64,000 nt of DNA, taken from an uncultured Collinsella sp. Lineage in GTDB: Bacteria; Actinomycetota; Coriobacteriia; Coriobacteriales; Coriobacteriaceae. The notes under the pieces were generated by a model. The model searched no databases. It was not told where the DNA came from and was given only the letters and a program-made list of their open reading frames with translations. The position numbers and the translations under genes were made by a program. Shown here piece by piece: positions 56,516-64,000 of this stretch (the first letter of the stretch is position 1; every line of letters starts with the position of its first letter). The stretch covers positions 4,404-68,403 of the forward strand of contig UQHT01000011.1 in the NCBI GenBank assembly GCA_900540875.1. Direction: 5' to 3'.

Positions 56516-57514
56516 CTACGGCTCCACGTCGTTAAGCCATGCCGGCAGAGCGGTCTGCCGGATGCCTGCCGTCTGCAGCTTTTTCGCGAGCAGTCCTGCC
56601 GAGCGGACTTCGCTCATGGTAAAGCGCAGCAGAGGGTGACCGTAGAGCGATAGGTGCGCCTCGCGCTGTCGTTCGGCAACGAGCGCCTCGGCGGTGGTGC
56701 GTCCGGCCAGCATGGTCTGGTCGGTATATTTGATGAGCCCGTCGAGCTCGCCCAGCGTGAGTTCCCGCGCCTGGCGCTCCCAGGCAAAGTCCGTTCGTAT
56801 GGGCTTGGCCGAATCGAAGGGGTCCGTCAGCTCGTATTGAAGCCAGTCGGGCGCAAAGCCTGTCTCGATCATGACGGCTCGGGCGACCGATTCCCCGCCG
56901 CTCTCGGCGCGGGCGTCGGCATATCGAAGCGTTGTGAGGGCGGTGCGAATCGCGCGACCATTGCGCGCAGTCGCTCGTTGCTCAACGGCCTCCATCAGCT
57001 GTTCCGGCGCAAGGCCGAGCTTTGAGATCGCCGAATCGGCAATGGACATGCCGTCGGCAAAACCAGTTTGCAGCAGGCAATCTGTGGCCGTTTGGATGGG
57101 CGGTGTTACCGATACGCCGGCTCTGCGTATTGCTCCGGCCGGCTCAATCTGGTGCCGCTGAATATGTGCGCCCGGGCGAGCCGACGGCTTGGTGGCGCTG
57201 CAGACATGCACGACGTTCAGGTGTCGCCACGAGACCTCGAGCCCCAGCAGGCAAGCTGCCGAAAACGAGCAGAACGTCCAATCAGGGTGGATGATCGCAA
57301 GGGCGCGAATAATCTCGCAATGACGCTGCGCCCGGTTGAGTCCATCCCAGCGCGTTTTTCGCGCAAACAGCCCCGGCATGGGCGAGACAACCGTGCCGCC
57401 GGTGCGCCGAAGGAGCGCTTTGCGGATTGCCGTGCTCGGGGGAATCAGACAGCGCCCCTCTTGTTCGGCTTGAGTGAGCAGTTGGTCGATGAGTTGGTCA
57501 TTGCAATGGGTCAT
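56516..57514 (-). CDS. AbiEi-like protein with PD-(D/E)xK nuclease-like C-terminus
   Basis: This 332-residue protein has an N-terminal part like the winged-helix antitoxins of the AbiEi family (TAIRKALLRRTGGTVVSPMPG). The C-terminal half shows GGESVARAVMIETGFAP, RTDFAWERQ and LGELDGLIKYTD, spaced acidic residues and a Lys as in PD-(D/E)xK or DUF559-type nucleases. No AbiEii-like toxin gene is adjacent. AAAGGAGGCGG precedes the ATG. It stands alone between two hairpin arrays. A defence or mobile-element role is plausible but not shown. Confidence 0.65.
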   Translation of the reverse strand: MTHCNDQLIDQLLTQAEQEGRCLIPPSTAIRKALLRRTGGTVVSPMPGLFARKTRWDGLNRAQRHCEIIRALAIIHPDWTFCSFSAACLLGLEVSWRHLNVVHVCSATKPSARPGAHIQRHQIEPAGAIRRAGVSVTPPIQTATDCLLQTGFADGMSIADSAISKLGLAPEQLMEAVEQRATARNGRAIRTALTTLRYADARAESGGESVARAVMIETGFAPDWLQYELTDPFDSAKPIRTDFAWERQARELTLGELDGLIKYTDQTMLAGRTTAEALVAERQREAHLSLYGHPLLRFTMSEVRSAGLLAKKLQTAGIRQTALPAWLNDVEP

Positions 57515-57808
57515 GAGCTACCGCCTCCTTTTGGGTAGCAAAAACGTATCAGCCGCAACTTGCCGCTCAGCTGACCAAAAGCTGACCAAAATCTAACCAT
57601 GCAGGTAGATGGCCTGTTTTCGGCGACTTTTTTACATCCGAATCGGTGGGCGGTAATCGGCGACCGTGAACGGTGGCAAGTTATGAAGACTGGGTAAGTT
57701 TCGGTACGTGTACTTTTTGAAAAAGAGCATTCTATCTGCTGTTTTTGCGTTTCTGGATCGCATATTTGAAGGCATGTGATATGGGCTGCGGACTGTCGCC
57801 TTGTATCT
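57515..57808. other. Upstream region of the AbiEi-like gene
   Basis: No gene. An exact 11-bp tandem repeat AGCTGACCAAA occurs at 57569-57590, about 55-76 bases before the start codon, and may be an operator. The stretch 57600-57770 is AT-richer than its surroundings and could hold the promoter. Confidence 0.4.
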
Positions 57809-58044
57809 GCGGAAACTGTGACCCGGAATTGCCACTCGGAATGGGACGCGCTTTCCGGATCGCCCTTCAAGCGGAAACTACATCCCAGATTTCGGCTCCA
57901 AACCGGGATGCGCTTTCCCGGCGGCGTCTCTGGCGGAAATTGCACCCCGGAATGAGCGCTCAGAGTGGAACATGCTTTCCTAACGAAGCCGCATGCGGAA
58001 ACTACGTCCCGGATTCGATGCTCAGGACGGGATGCCGTTTCCGA
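57809..58044. repeat. Tandem hairpin array B (four units, period 62)
   Basis: Units begin at 57809, 57871, 57933 and 57995, exactly 62 bases apart, with the same CGGAAA, CGTCCC, GGGATG and TTTCC layout as array A. Stem changes such as CGTCCC/GGGATG and CATCCC/GGGATG keep pairing. Array B lies on the other side of the AbiEi-like gene. Confidence 0.8.
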
Positions 58045-58063
58045 TAGAGACATGGGGTGGAAA

Positions 58064-58130
58064 GCCTCCCATTTCTAATGTTCAAGAAATGGGAGGCAGC
58101 TCATCGCGAGCTGGGCCTTTTGTTTGGAGC
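58064..58130 (+). terminator. Hairpin and terminator-like copy after array B
   Basis: GCCTCCCATTTCT / AGAAATGGGAGGC is a perfect 13-bp hairpin with an 8-base loop. It is followed by a near copy of the xdhD terminator tail (GAGCTGGGCC, TTTTG, TTTGGAGC). So the same sequence ends flank both arrays. Confidence 0.6.
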
Positions 58131-58200
58131 GGAGGCAGCATCCCGGAATTCGGGCAATCCGGTGGTCAGGGGTTGAGCAAGCGTCGCGCTAAGGATGCCA

Positions 58201-58304
58201 AGCGTAAAACCTTCAATGAACATAGCGTAAAAACTACATCCGCAACGGCGTAAAAACTACATTGGAAGTAGCGTAAAATCCGCATTGAAAATGGCGTAAT
58301 TTCG
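58201..58304 (+). repeat. About 23-bp tandem repeats with GCGTAAAA core
   Basis: Four full units and a partial fifth begin at 58201, 58224, 58248, 58270 and 58294. Each starts (A)GCGTAAAA, and most contain TACAT or GCATT. They lie just upstream of the broken ATPase gene and may be operators or a recombination site. Confidence 0.7.
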
Positions 58305-58340
58305 TATATCGCATGATCGCCCGAGCTTGCACACGGCCTT

Positions 58341-58968
58341 TTGCGAGCTCTTGCCATGAACGAGAGCCAGGCCGTCACGTACAAGACGCTCATAAAGGAC
58401 GCCTCGTACGGTGAGGCGGGCCCCGACGAGAGGACCATCGCTGCGTACTTGGATCTCTTCAACAGGCTCAAGCTGACCGAGGACCTGTGCGGATGGGAGC
58501 CGCCCATGCGCTCGAAGGCCCGCGTTCGCGTGCGCCCCAAGCGCTACTTCTGCGACCCGTCACTTGCGGCGGCGTTGCTGGGGGCTACCCCTGAGCGGCT
58601 GCTTGGCGATATGCAAACGCTGGGGATGCTCTTTGAGAACCTCGTTCTGCGCGACGTGCGCGTGTTCCTTTCCACCTACGGCGGTGTCGACAACAGTGTC
58701 CATTATTTCCGAGATGAGAAGGGCCTTGAGGTCGATCTGATCGTTGAGCACGACGGGCGCTGGGGAGCCATCGAGGTCAAGCTGAGTGATGCGAAAGCAG
58801 ACGATGGAGCGAGAAATCTCAAGGCGCTGGAGAGGAAAGTACTCTCCAGTCCTACCGCCCAGAATGCCGCGCCGTCGTTTTTTGGCGGTCGTGGTTGGAA
58901 AGGGGAGCATTGCCTACACACGCGACGACGGCGTGGCGGTGATCCCCATGGCGGCACTTGGGGCGTAG
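58341..58968 (+). pseudogene. DUF4143-type AAA ATPase, 5' truncated and frameshifted
   Basis: The frame encodes the C-terminal DUF4143 part of the AAA+ ATPase family (NESQAVTYKTLIKDA, CDPSLAAALLG, YFRDEKGLEVDLIVEHDG, AIEVKLSD). Intact members are about 400-430 residues; the N-terminal ATPase with Walker A and B is missing. Near 58878-58885 a run of six T marks a frameshift, after which the true ending (FLAVVVGKGSIAYTRDDG, VAVIPMAALGA) continues in another frame to 58968. The gene is therefore broken at both ends. Confidence 0.75.
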
Positions 58969-59010
58969 TGGTTTTGCGGGCGTGCTGTGCTTCCATTACC
59001 GAAAATCCAT

Positions 59011-59039
59011 TTGTTAGACCTGGCGTCCGCGGGTAAAAT
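59011..59039 (+). promoter_or_regulatory. Promoter for a predicted small RNA
   Basis: TTGTTA (59011-59016) and TAAAAT (59034-59039) with exactly 17 bases between them. Transcription would start near 59046 and reach the terminator at 59094-59131. Confidence 0.55.
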
Positions 59040-59045
59040 AAAGTC

Positions 59046-59131
59046 GACGGCAGCCCAAGTAGTGAAGAGCTGGGCGGCGCCGTTACTTCGATTAAGGGGT
59101 CAATGCCTTAGAGGCGTCGACCCCTCTTTTT
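59046..59131 (+). ncRNA. Predicted antisense RNA of a toxin-like gene
   Basis: This approximately 85-base RNA is inferred from a good promoter at 59011-59039 and a strong terminator. It contains no reading frame of note. Its last 24 bases are complementary to the final codons of the minus-strand peptide gene, and the rest to that gene's 3' untranslated region. This converging layout is seen in type I toxin-antitoxin pairs such as txpA/RatA. Confidence 0.45.
59094..59131 (+). terminator. Terminator of the predicted antisense RNA
   Basis: GGGGTC/GACCCC with inner ATGCCT/AGGCGT pairing and loop TAG, followed by TCTTTTT. The stem overlaps the stop codon of the peptide gene on the other strand. 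Confidence 0.8.
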
Positions 59132-59233
59132 CTGCTTCGTACGCTGCTTGAGTGCCTCGGTAAGTCCGATAAGCGCCGTGAGGAGCGAGACCAAAGCGGT
59201 CAGGAGCTTCACGAAATCAGTCAGATCGGTCAT
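59108..59233 (-). CDS. Small hydrophobic toxin-like peptide
   Basis: This 41-residue peptide starts MTDLTDFVK, has one hydrophobic helix LLTALVSLLTALIGL, and ends in a strongly basic tail KQRTKQKKRGRRL. Such a layout is typical of type I toxins and small holin-like peptides that insert in the membrane. GGGAGGTGATGCCC precedes ATG 59233; ATG 59239 is an alternative. The frame is too short for the usual gene-length cut-off. An antisense RNA is predicted from the opposite strand across its 3' end. Confidence 0.65.
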   Translation of the reverse strand: MTDLTDFVKLLTALVSLLTALIGLTEALKQRTKQKKRGRRL

Positions 59234-59239
59234 GGGCAT

Positions 59240-59491
59240 CACCTCCCGTCGCATGGAGGGCGCTGCCCGGCACATGGAACTGCCGTCAACAACTGCAATT
59301 CTATCAAAGTACTGCTATAAATACGAATATATGTTCGATAATAACAGTGACGTGATTCTCTCAAAGTGTGGCTTTACGCAAGGATGCCGGAAAGCCGTGC
59401 TGTGCGATTTCATGTCCGCACGGGTTCCTATCCTTACGACAATGTAGCCGCCTATGTAACGAGCGGCAGTTGACGGAGAAAGGCCCTGACC
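59240..59491. other. Region between the toxin-like gene and the exonuclease
   Basis: No gene. Bases 59295-59365 are AT-rich and should hold the minus-strand promoter of the toxin-like gene, although no clear pair of boxes stands out. GGAGAAAGG near 59475-59483 is the exonuclease ribosome binding site. Confidence 0.4.
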
Positions 59492-60226
59492 GTGCCAGAC
59501 AAAAAGACGCCGGATATTTCGGCCGTCGATACGACGAACTTTGCGCGCCAGATTGTGCTGGACTTTGAGTTTGCGCCGGTGCCAAAGCAGCGCCAACGTC
59601 GTGGACTGCGCAACGAGATTATCGAGGTTGGCGCCGTCAAGCTCGATTACCACGGCAACGTTATGGGCGAGTTCTCGCAGTTTGTGCAGACGGAATTTAC
59701 CGAAGGCGTTGCGTTCCCCGTCTGCGAGCTTACAGGGATATCAGCCGTGGACACCGCGATGGCCGATCCGCTCTATGTGGTGATCAAAAGGCTCAACGAT
59801 TGGATCGGTCGCTACTCCGCCCAGATAGTTTGCTGGAGCGGGACGGATCGCCGACAGCTTTTGGCCGAGTGCCAGGCAAAGCACATCGACCTTTCCGCAT
59901 TTCCTACGGACTGGGCTGACCTGCAGGCGTTTTACACCTCGATCATGGATGTGGGCAGCCACGGGTGCGTCTCGTTGGGCGACGCGGCAACGTGGTTTGG
60001 CATCGAGTTCGACGAGTCGACGGGCCACGCCCACAGCGCCTTAGCCGATGCGCGCGTGACCGCCAAGCTGCTCAAGCAGGTGATGGACGGGGACTACCAC
60101 GTGAGCCCGTGCGCCCAGGAAGTCCGCCAGCGGTGGGGGATGGGCGAGCGAGTCCAGACGCACCTTTCCAGCAAGTGCCCCGAGCTGGGAGACCTGCTGC
60201 TGAAACTGAAAGCGGAGGGGAGATAG
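59492..60226 (+). CDS. DEDDh-family 3'-5' exonuclease
   Basis: This 244-residue protein has the exonuclease acidic residues in VLDFEF (motif I), in the central region near CWSGTDRRQLL (motif II), and in HAHSALADAR with the catalytic His and Asp (motif III). It belongs to the DnaQ-like group, which includes proofreading subunits, oligoribonuclease and KapD-type enzymes. It starts at GTG 59492. No polymerase domain is attached, so the substrate could be DNA or RNA. Confidence 0.85.
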   Translation: MPDKKTPDISAVDTTNFARQIVLDFEFAPVPKQRQRRGLRNEIIEVGAVKLDYHGNVMGEFSQFVQTEFTEGVAFPVCELTGISAVDTAMADPLYVVIKRLNDWIGRYSAQIVCWSGTDRRQLLAECQAKHIDLSAFPTDWADLQAFYTSIMDVGSHGCVSLGDAATWFGIEFDESTGHAHSALADARVTAKLLKQVMDGDYHVSPCAQEVRQRWGMGERVQTHLSSKCPELGDLLLKLKAEGR

Positions 60227-60387
60227 GGTACGGACATCATTGTCGTTTTCGTCTGCGAAGAGGGAATCAATTAACTACAAAGTGTGGATGGCTTCTAGTG
60301 AAGACTTAACCACCAGATTATGAAAGGGTTAGCGGGCCATTGGGGGTTGCAGTGTTCACCCGTCGCAAGACGTTGCTCGTTCAAATT

Positions 60388-60430
60388 GGGACGCTCCGCA
60401 TCCGATGAAATGGTTGATGCGGAGCGTCCC
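60388..60430. terminator. Hairpin between convergent genes
   Basis: GGGACGCTCCGCATC / GATGCGGAGCGTCCC is a perfect 15-bp stem with a 13-base loop, lying 22 bases beyond the hsdR stop. T-tracts are weak on both strands. Confidence 0.6.
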
Positions 60431-60451
60431 TAGAGACCTGTCTTCTGTTGC

Positions 60452-63364
60452 CTAATAGTAGAGTTCAATATACGAATACGCCTTATCAAAAAGAGCCTGG
60501 TCTTTGAGCTTGTAGCGCATCCAAAGAATGGCGCGTAGCTGCTTCTTGACCTCTTTGACGCCTGCTGTGGTTGCCTGCCAACCGTCGAATCGGGTGATCT
60601 TAACGATTTCGTCGATGTCGCCGACGATGTTCTCGACGATGATTGGCGTGTCCCCATTCTTTACACCATTGAAGAGTTCTGTGAGGGCAGCCTTGCCCTT
60701 GTCCTCCTCTTCTTCGGGCACGACTTCCTTTTCGGCCGCTCGAGCCTCTCTGGCGAGGTCGATGAGCATCTTGAGGAACTCGACGCTGTTGATGAGACCT
60801 TGCTCGTGACGCTCCCTCAGGTCCTCCAGGCGCTCGCCGAGCTTCTGGAACTTGCCATTCTTATCGTGCCTGCGGATTCGGGCGACGAGATCTATCTCCA
60901 GCTTACGCGTGATCTTCTCGGTATTGCTCTTGTCGTTGATGAAGTGCTCGATCATATCCTCGTCGAGTTCAAGGATGTCGTCATCGTCTCGGACTCTCTC
61001 GACGGTGATGTTCTCGTGCACGAGCTCGATTGTCTTGGGCCCGAGCGCTGCCCAGATGAGCTTCCCGCGATTGTCTACCGGTCTCACGGAATCGTAGACC
61101 TGCGAGAGCCAGATGAAATCGGGCTTGTAGGGATTGAGACATGGGTCGGGCGAAAGGGCTTCCCACGCTCTGTTCAAGACCGAGAAGTCGGCCCCAAACT
61201 GGTCTTTCACCTTTGTCGTTGGCAGGCATTGTTGAGCTTCGAGAAGGGACTCCCAATCCGCGCTGCGGCGGTCTTTGACCGTTGAGAAGTACTCAAGACA
61301 GCAATGCATAAGCCCGGGTAGCTCGGCCTTTACCTCGTCGATGTTGGTTATGACCTTCTTCACCTCGGCCTCGTCGAAGTGCAGAGACTTGGCGACGTTG
61401 TCGAAGAGGCCGATATAGTCGACAATGAGACCGAATGTCTTCTTGTCGTTGTAGACGCGGTTGGTTCGACAGATTGCCTGCAACAGCGTGTGGTCGCGCA
61501 AGGGCTTGTCAAGGTACTGAGTTTGCAGGATGGGCGCATCGAACCCCGTGAGCAGCTTTGCAGTGACGATGAGAATCTTGAGCGGATCGTCCGGGTCGCG
61601 GAAACGGTCAAGGAGCTTTTCCTCGGCGTCGCGGTCTCGACGGTATGCCTTGTAGCGGTCTTCCTTGTCGTTGTTCGTGTCCATGACGATGGTGACTGCA
61701 TCAGCGCCCAAGAGCTTGTCGAGCTCCTCCTTATACAGCAGGCAGCACTCTCGGTCGTAGCAGACTACCTGCGCTTTGAAGCCGTCGGGCTCAACCTTTG
61801 ACTTGAAATGCCTGGCGATGTGCTCGCATACCTTGTGGATGCGGTCGGGGGCCTTCATGACGGACTCGATCTTGACGCGCCTGGTGAGTTCCGCCTTGTC
61901 CTCTTTGCTGAGGTCTCGGGTCATTTCGTCAAAGGCGGCGTTCACGACCTCTTGGTCGACGTGGAGCTCGACGGGAACGGTTTCAAAATGGAGCGGCAAT
62001 GTGGCGTGGTCGCGGATGGAGTCGGCGAAGGAATAGCGGCTCATGTAGCCGGACTTGTCCTCTTTGGCACCGAAGGTGTGGAACGTGTTCTTGTCGGTTC
62101 GGTTGATGGGCGTGCCGGTCAAGCCGAAGAAGAAGGCGTTTGGCAAGGCGAGCCGCATCTTCTCGCCGAGGTCGCCCTCTTGGGTGCGGTGCGCCTCGTC
62201 GACCATGAGGATGATGTTCTCGCGCTCGTTGAGCGTCCCCGCAACCTCGCTGAATTTGAAGATGGTGGTGATGAGGATCTTTCTCATGTCCTGCTTGAAG
62301 AAGGACTCAAGCTCATCCTTGCTGCCGGCGCTTGTGAGGTTGGGGATATCGGATGCGTTGAAGGTCCCCGTGATCTGGGTCTCGAGGTCGATTCGGTCAT
62401 CCACGATGACGACGGTCGGGTTCTTGAGTTCGGGGACCATGCGCAGCTTCTGGGCGGCGAATACCATGAGCAGTGACTTTCCTGAGCCCTGGAAATGCCA
62501 AATGAGGCCACGCTTCGGGTATCCTGCGCGGACGCGGTCCACGATGAGGTTCGCGCCCTCGAACTGTTGGTAGCGACAGACCAGCTTGATGCGTCGATGC
62601 TTCTTGTCGGTGGCGAAGAGCGTGAAGAACTGGAAGATGTCCATGACGTTCGTGGGGGTTAGCATGGACGCCATGCTTCTCTTGACGTCGGCAAGTGTGC
62701 CCTCGCTCTTCTTGTCGCCCTCATGCCAGGGTCCCCACATCTCGGGAGGCATGTTCACCGACCCGTAGCGATAGCATTTTCCTTCGCTGGCGAAGTTGAT
62801 GGCGCTACAGACGAACATCTGCGGGATGCTCTTCTCATATTTAGCGATGTCGCCAGCGCCGTCGAGCCAGGTTATCGAATCGCGCACCGGCGTCTTGAAC
62901 TCGCCGATGACGAGCGGAAATCCATTGACAAGAAGGACGAGGTCGAGGCGCTTGCCGCCCTGCTCCTGGGGGTAGACCCACTGGTTGGTGACGATGTACT
63001 CGTTTTTGTCAAGATCGCCGTCCGCCGCCGTGCCAAAGAAGCGGATGGGGACCATGCGGCCGTCTTTGCCGTAGGGGAATGAGTTCTCCTCGATGACGAG
63101 CTTTTTGAACCGCTCGTTGGTGGAGACCAGGTTCTGCGGACTTGTGGACTGAATGAGGGCCCTGAGTCGGTAGATGATCTCGTCGGCGCGATCGGGGTCT
63201 TCTGCGATCTCCGGGTTAAGTCTGATGAGGGCGTCCTTGACCATGGGCTCGACCATGACGTCGGCATGGCGGCGCGGGAGGTCTTCGGCAGCCACGTATC
63301 TCCAGCCAAGGTTGGCAAGCGCCTCGACGCTCATTTGCTCGATGGTGTTGTCCTCGTTAAACAT
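60452..63364 (-). CDS. hsdR: Type I restriction endonuclease subunit R
   Basis: This 970-residue translocase-nuclease cleaves DNA that lacks the host methylation mark. The PD-(D/E)xK nuclease site is LDLVLLVNGFPLVIGEFKTP (near residue 145). Walker A is FQGSGKSLLM, the DEAH box is MVDEAHRTQEGD, and motif III is FFGLTGTP. A helical C-terminal region follows. The ATG overlaps the hsdS stop by 8 bases, so it is translated from the same transcript. No hsdM is seen in the window; it should lie beyond hsdS. Confidence 0.95.
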   Translation of the reverse strand: MFNEDNTIEQMSVEALANLGWRYVAAEDLPRRHADVMVEPMVKDALIRLNPEIAEDPDRADEIIYRLRALIQSTSPQNLVSTNERFKKLVIEENSFPYGKDGRMVPIRFFGTAADGDLDKNEYIVTNQWVYPQEQGGKRLDLVLLVNGFPLVIGEFKTPVRDSITWLDGAGDIAKYEKSIPQMFVCSAINFASEGKCYRYGSVNMPPEMWGPWHEGDKKSEGTLADVKRSMASMLTPTNVMDIFQFFTLFATDKKHRRIKLVCRYQQFEGANLIVDRVRAGYPKRGLIWHFQGSGKSLLMVFAAQKLRMVPELKNPTVVIVDDRIDLETQITGTFNASDIPNLTSAGSKDELESFFKQDMRKILITTIFKFSEVAGTLNERENIILMVDEAHRTQEGDLGEKMRLALPNAFFFGLTGTPINRTDKNTFHTFGAKEDKSGYMSRYSFADSIRDHATLPLHFETVPVELHVDQEVVNAAFDEMTRDLSKEDKAELTRRVKIESVMKAPDRIHKVCEHIARHFKSKVEPDGFKAQVVCYDRECCLLYKEELDKLLGADAVTIVMDTNNDKEDRYKAYRRDRDAEEKLLDRFRDPDDPLKILIVTAKLLTGFDAPILQTQYLDKPLRDHTLLQAICRTNRVYNDKKTFGLIVDYIGLFDNVAKSLHFDEAEVKKVITNIDEVKAELPGLMHCCLEYFSTVKDRRSADWESLLEAQQCLPTTKVKDQFGADFSVLNRAWEALSPDPCLNPYKPDFIWLSQVYDSVRPVDNRGKLIWAALGPKTIELVHENITVERVRDDDDILELDEDMIEHFINDKSNTEKITRKLEIDLVARIRRHDKNGKFQKLGERLEDLRERHEQGLINSVEFLKMLIDLAREARAAEKEVVPEEEEDKGKAALTELFNGVKNGDTPIIVENIVGDIDEIVKITRFDGWQATTAGVKEVKKQLRAILWMRYKLKDQALFDKAYSYIELYY

Positions 63365-64000
63365 CTCCGAGTCCTAACTCCTGGTTCATGATTTTCTTCG
63401 TCGTGGCGTTTAGCTCATCGAGGGCCTTTTGTACGGCAAATTTCGATTTGTCGACTGAATGGAAAAATGCAGCAAAGTCCCTTTGCTCCGCTTTATCAGC
63501 AATGGGAAGATTGAACCCTTTGATCATTTTTAGGCTAAGGTTCTTTTGACGGCATCCCTTTCTTTGACTAAGCAGATGGGGCTTCATTATCGAGATTGCC
63601 GTATAAAGCCATTCAACGAGAACCGAATCATTGGGGATCAGGCAGGCGCATGCCTGATTTGATGCGGCGGCCTTATCAAGAACCCCCATCTTTAGAGCGG
63701 CGGTATCATACATTCCAACGAGAAGAGAGCCTGCCGGGTACAGTTTTGCCGCGGATTGATTCAATGCCTCGATCGTTATTTTTTCAATAGACGATCGAAG
63801 GTGAAATCCATTAAGCTCGCCGGCTGAATACCAATCAATACCCCCTTCGAAAGAAGAGGTGTTTGAACGTGCCGGGGTTCCGCCACTTTGCCATTTTCCT
63901 AGATCGGAGAAACTTGCGATGGGCTTATGAAATGTATTGTCGATAGGATCTCCGAACATCTCGACAAATTGTGATTTGACGACGTCGTCGCAGACTGCGA
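63357..64000 (-). CDS. hsdS: Type I restriction specificity subunit S (5' end outside window)
   Basis: The frame is open to the window edge and encodes the last 214 residues of an HsdS protein. SQFVEMFGDP marks the end of the central conserved helix. It is followed by the second target-recognition domain (LGKWQSGGTPARSNTSSFEG, IDWYSAGEL) and the C-terminal conserved coil (KSKFAVQKALDELNATTKKI). HsdS chooses the DNA sequence that the complex methylates or cuts. The first recognition domain lies beyond the edge. Confidence 0.93.
   Translation of the reverse strand, partial: AVCDDVVKSQFVEMFGDPIDNTFHKPIASFSDLGKWQSGGTPARSNTSSFEGGIDWYSAGELNGFHLRSSIEKITIEALNQSAAKLYPAGSLLVGMYDTAALKMGVLDKAAASNQACACLIPNDSVLVEWLYTAISIMKPHLLSQRKGCRQKNLSLKMIKGFNLPIADKAEQRDFAAFFHSVDKSKFAVQKALDELNATTKKIMNQELGLGDV

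Noticed and set aside
56157..58044. CRISPR arrays
   Set aside because: Units have no constant repeat alternating with unique spacers; whole 61-62-bp units are related to each other and fold as hairpins. No cas gene is nearby.

Overview
The window is about 64 kb of GC-rich bacterial chromosome. Gene content and protein style point to a gut actinobacterium of the class Coriobacteriia, most likely Collinsella or a close relative. This is inferred from high GC, the str/S10 ribosomal layout, FabK and fused AccDA lipid enzymes, mannose-type PTS, and a selenium-dependent molybdenum hydroxylase cluster. No database search was possible. Three ribosomal genes (rpsL, rpsJ, rplC) appear to start with TTG.

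Layout. 1-4260 is the 3' part of rpoC, which carries an unusual C-terminal domain resembling the DNA-binding C-terminal domain of the RNA polymerase alpha subunit. 4569-6114 is an ECF sigma factor with its membrane-anchored anti-sigma-like partner, behind an ECF-type promoter. 6384-9796 is rpsL-rpsG-fusA-rpsJ, ending in a terminator. The ribosomal series is then interrupted by about 14 kb: birA (minus), then fabH-acpP-fabK-fabD-fabG-fabF-accB-fabZ-accC-accDA, an orphan PTS EIIC, a CDF cation exporter and a histidine phosphatase. Two copies of a palindromic operator lie between birA and fabH. The interruption ends with a 151-bp element that has 41-bp perfect inverted arms. 23715-29503 resumes with rplC-rplD-rplW-rplB-rpsS-rplV-rpsC-rplP-rpmC-rpsQ-rplN-rplX and then terminates, so rplE and the rest of the spc operon are not next door.

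29504-31100 is a scrambled junction with an internally deleted IS3-type transposase and the 3' part of an mtnN-like nucleosidase gene. 31273-38768 is a carbohydrate locus: a LevR-like regulator whose AAA+ domain lacks the sigma-54 loop, a complete mannose/fructose-type PTS (EIIB, EIIC, EIID, EIIA), a DUF2961/GH172 protein and a ROK sugar kinase. The inferred role is uptake and cleavage of a fructose-containing oligosaccharide. 38769-39752 is a repeat-rich gap with gene debris.

39753-46307 holds a Gfo/Idh/MocA oxidoreductase with a DeoR regulator, a RluA-type pseudouridine synthase with a U32 protease-family protein, RidA, and a YheO-like regulator. 46660-56036 is a purine locus: NCS2 permease, SsnA-like amidohydrolase, YgfK-like flavo-iron-sulfur protein, a four-cluster ferredoxin and a XdhD-type molybdenum hydroxylase. 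Its promoter overlaps a Fur-like sequence.

56037-64000 is accessory DNA. An AbiEi/nuclease-like gene is flanked by two arrays of 61-62-bp units that each fold into a hairpin. There follow a row of 23-bp repeats, a broken DUF4143-type ATPase gene, a previously unlisted 41-residue toxin-like peptide gene facing a predicted antisense RNA, a DEDD exonuclease, and a type I restriction system (hsdR and the end of hsdS), cut by the window edge.
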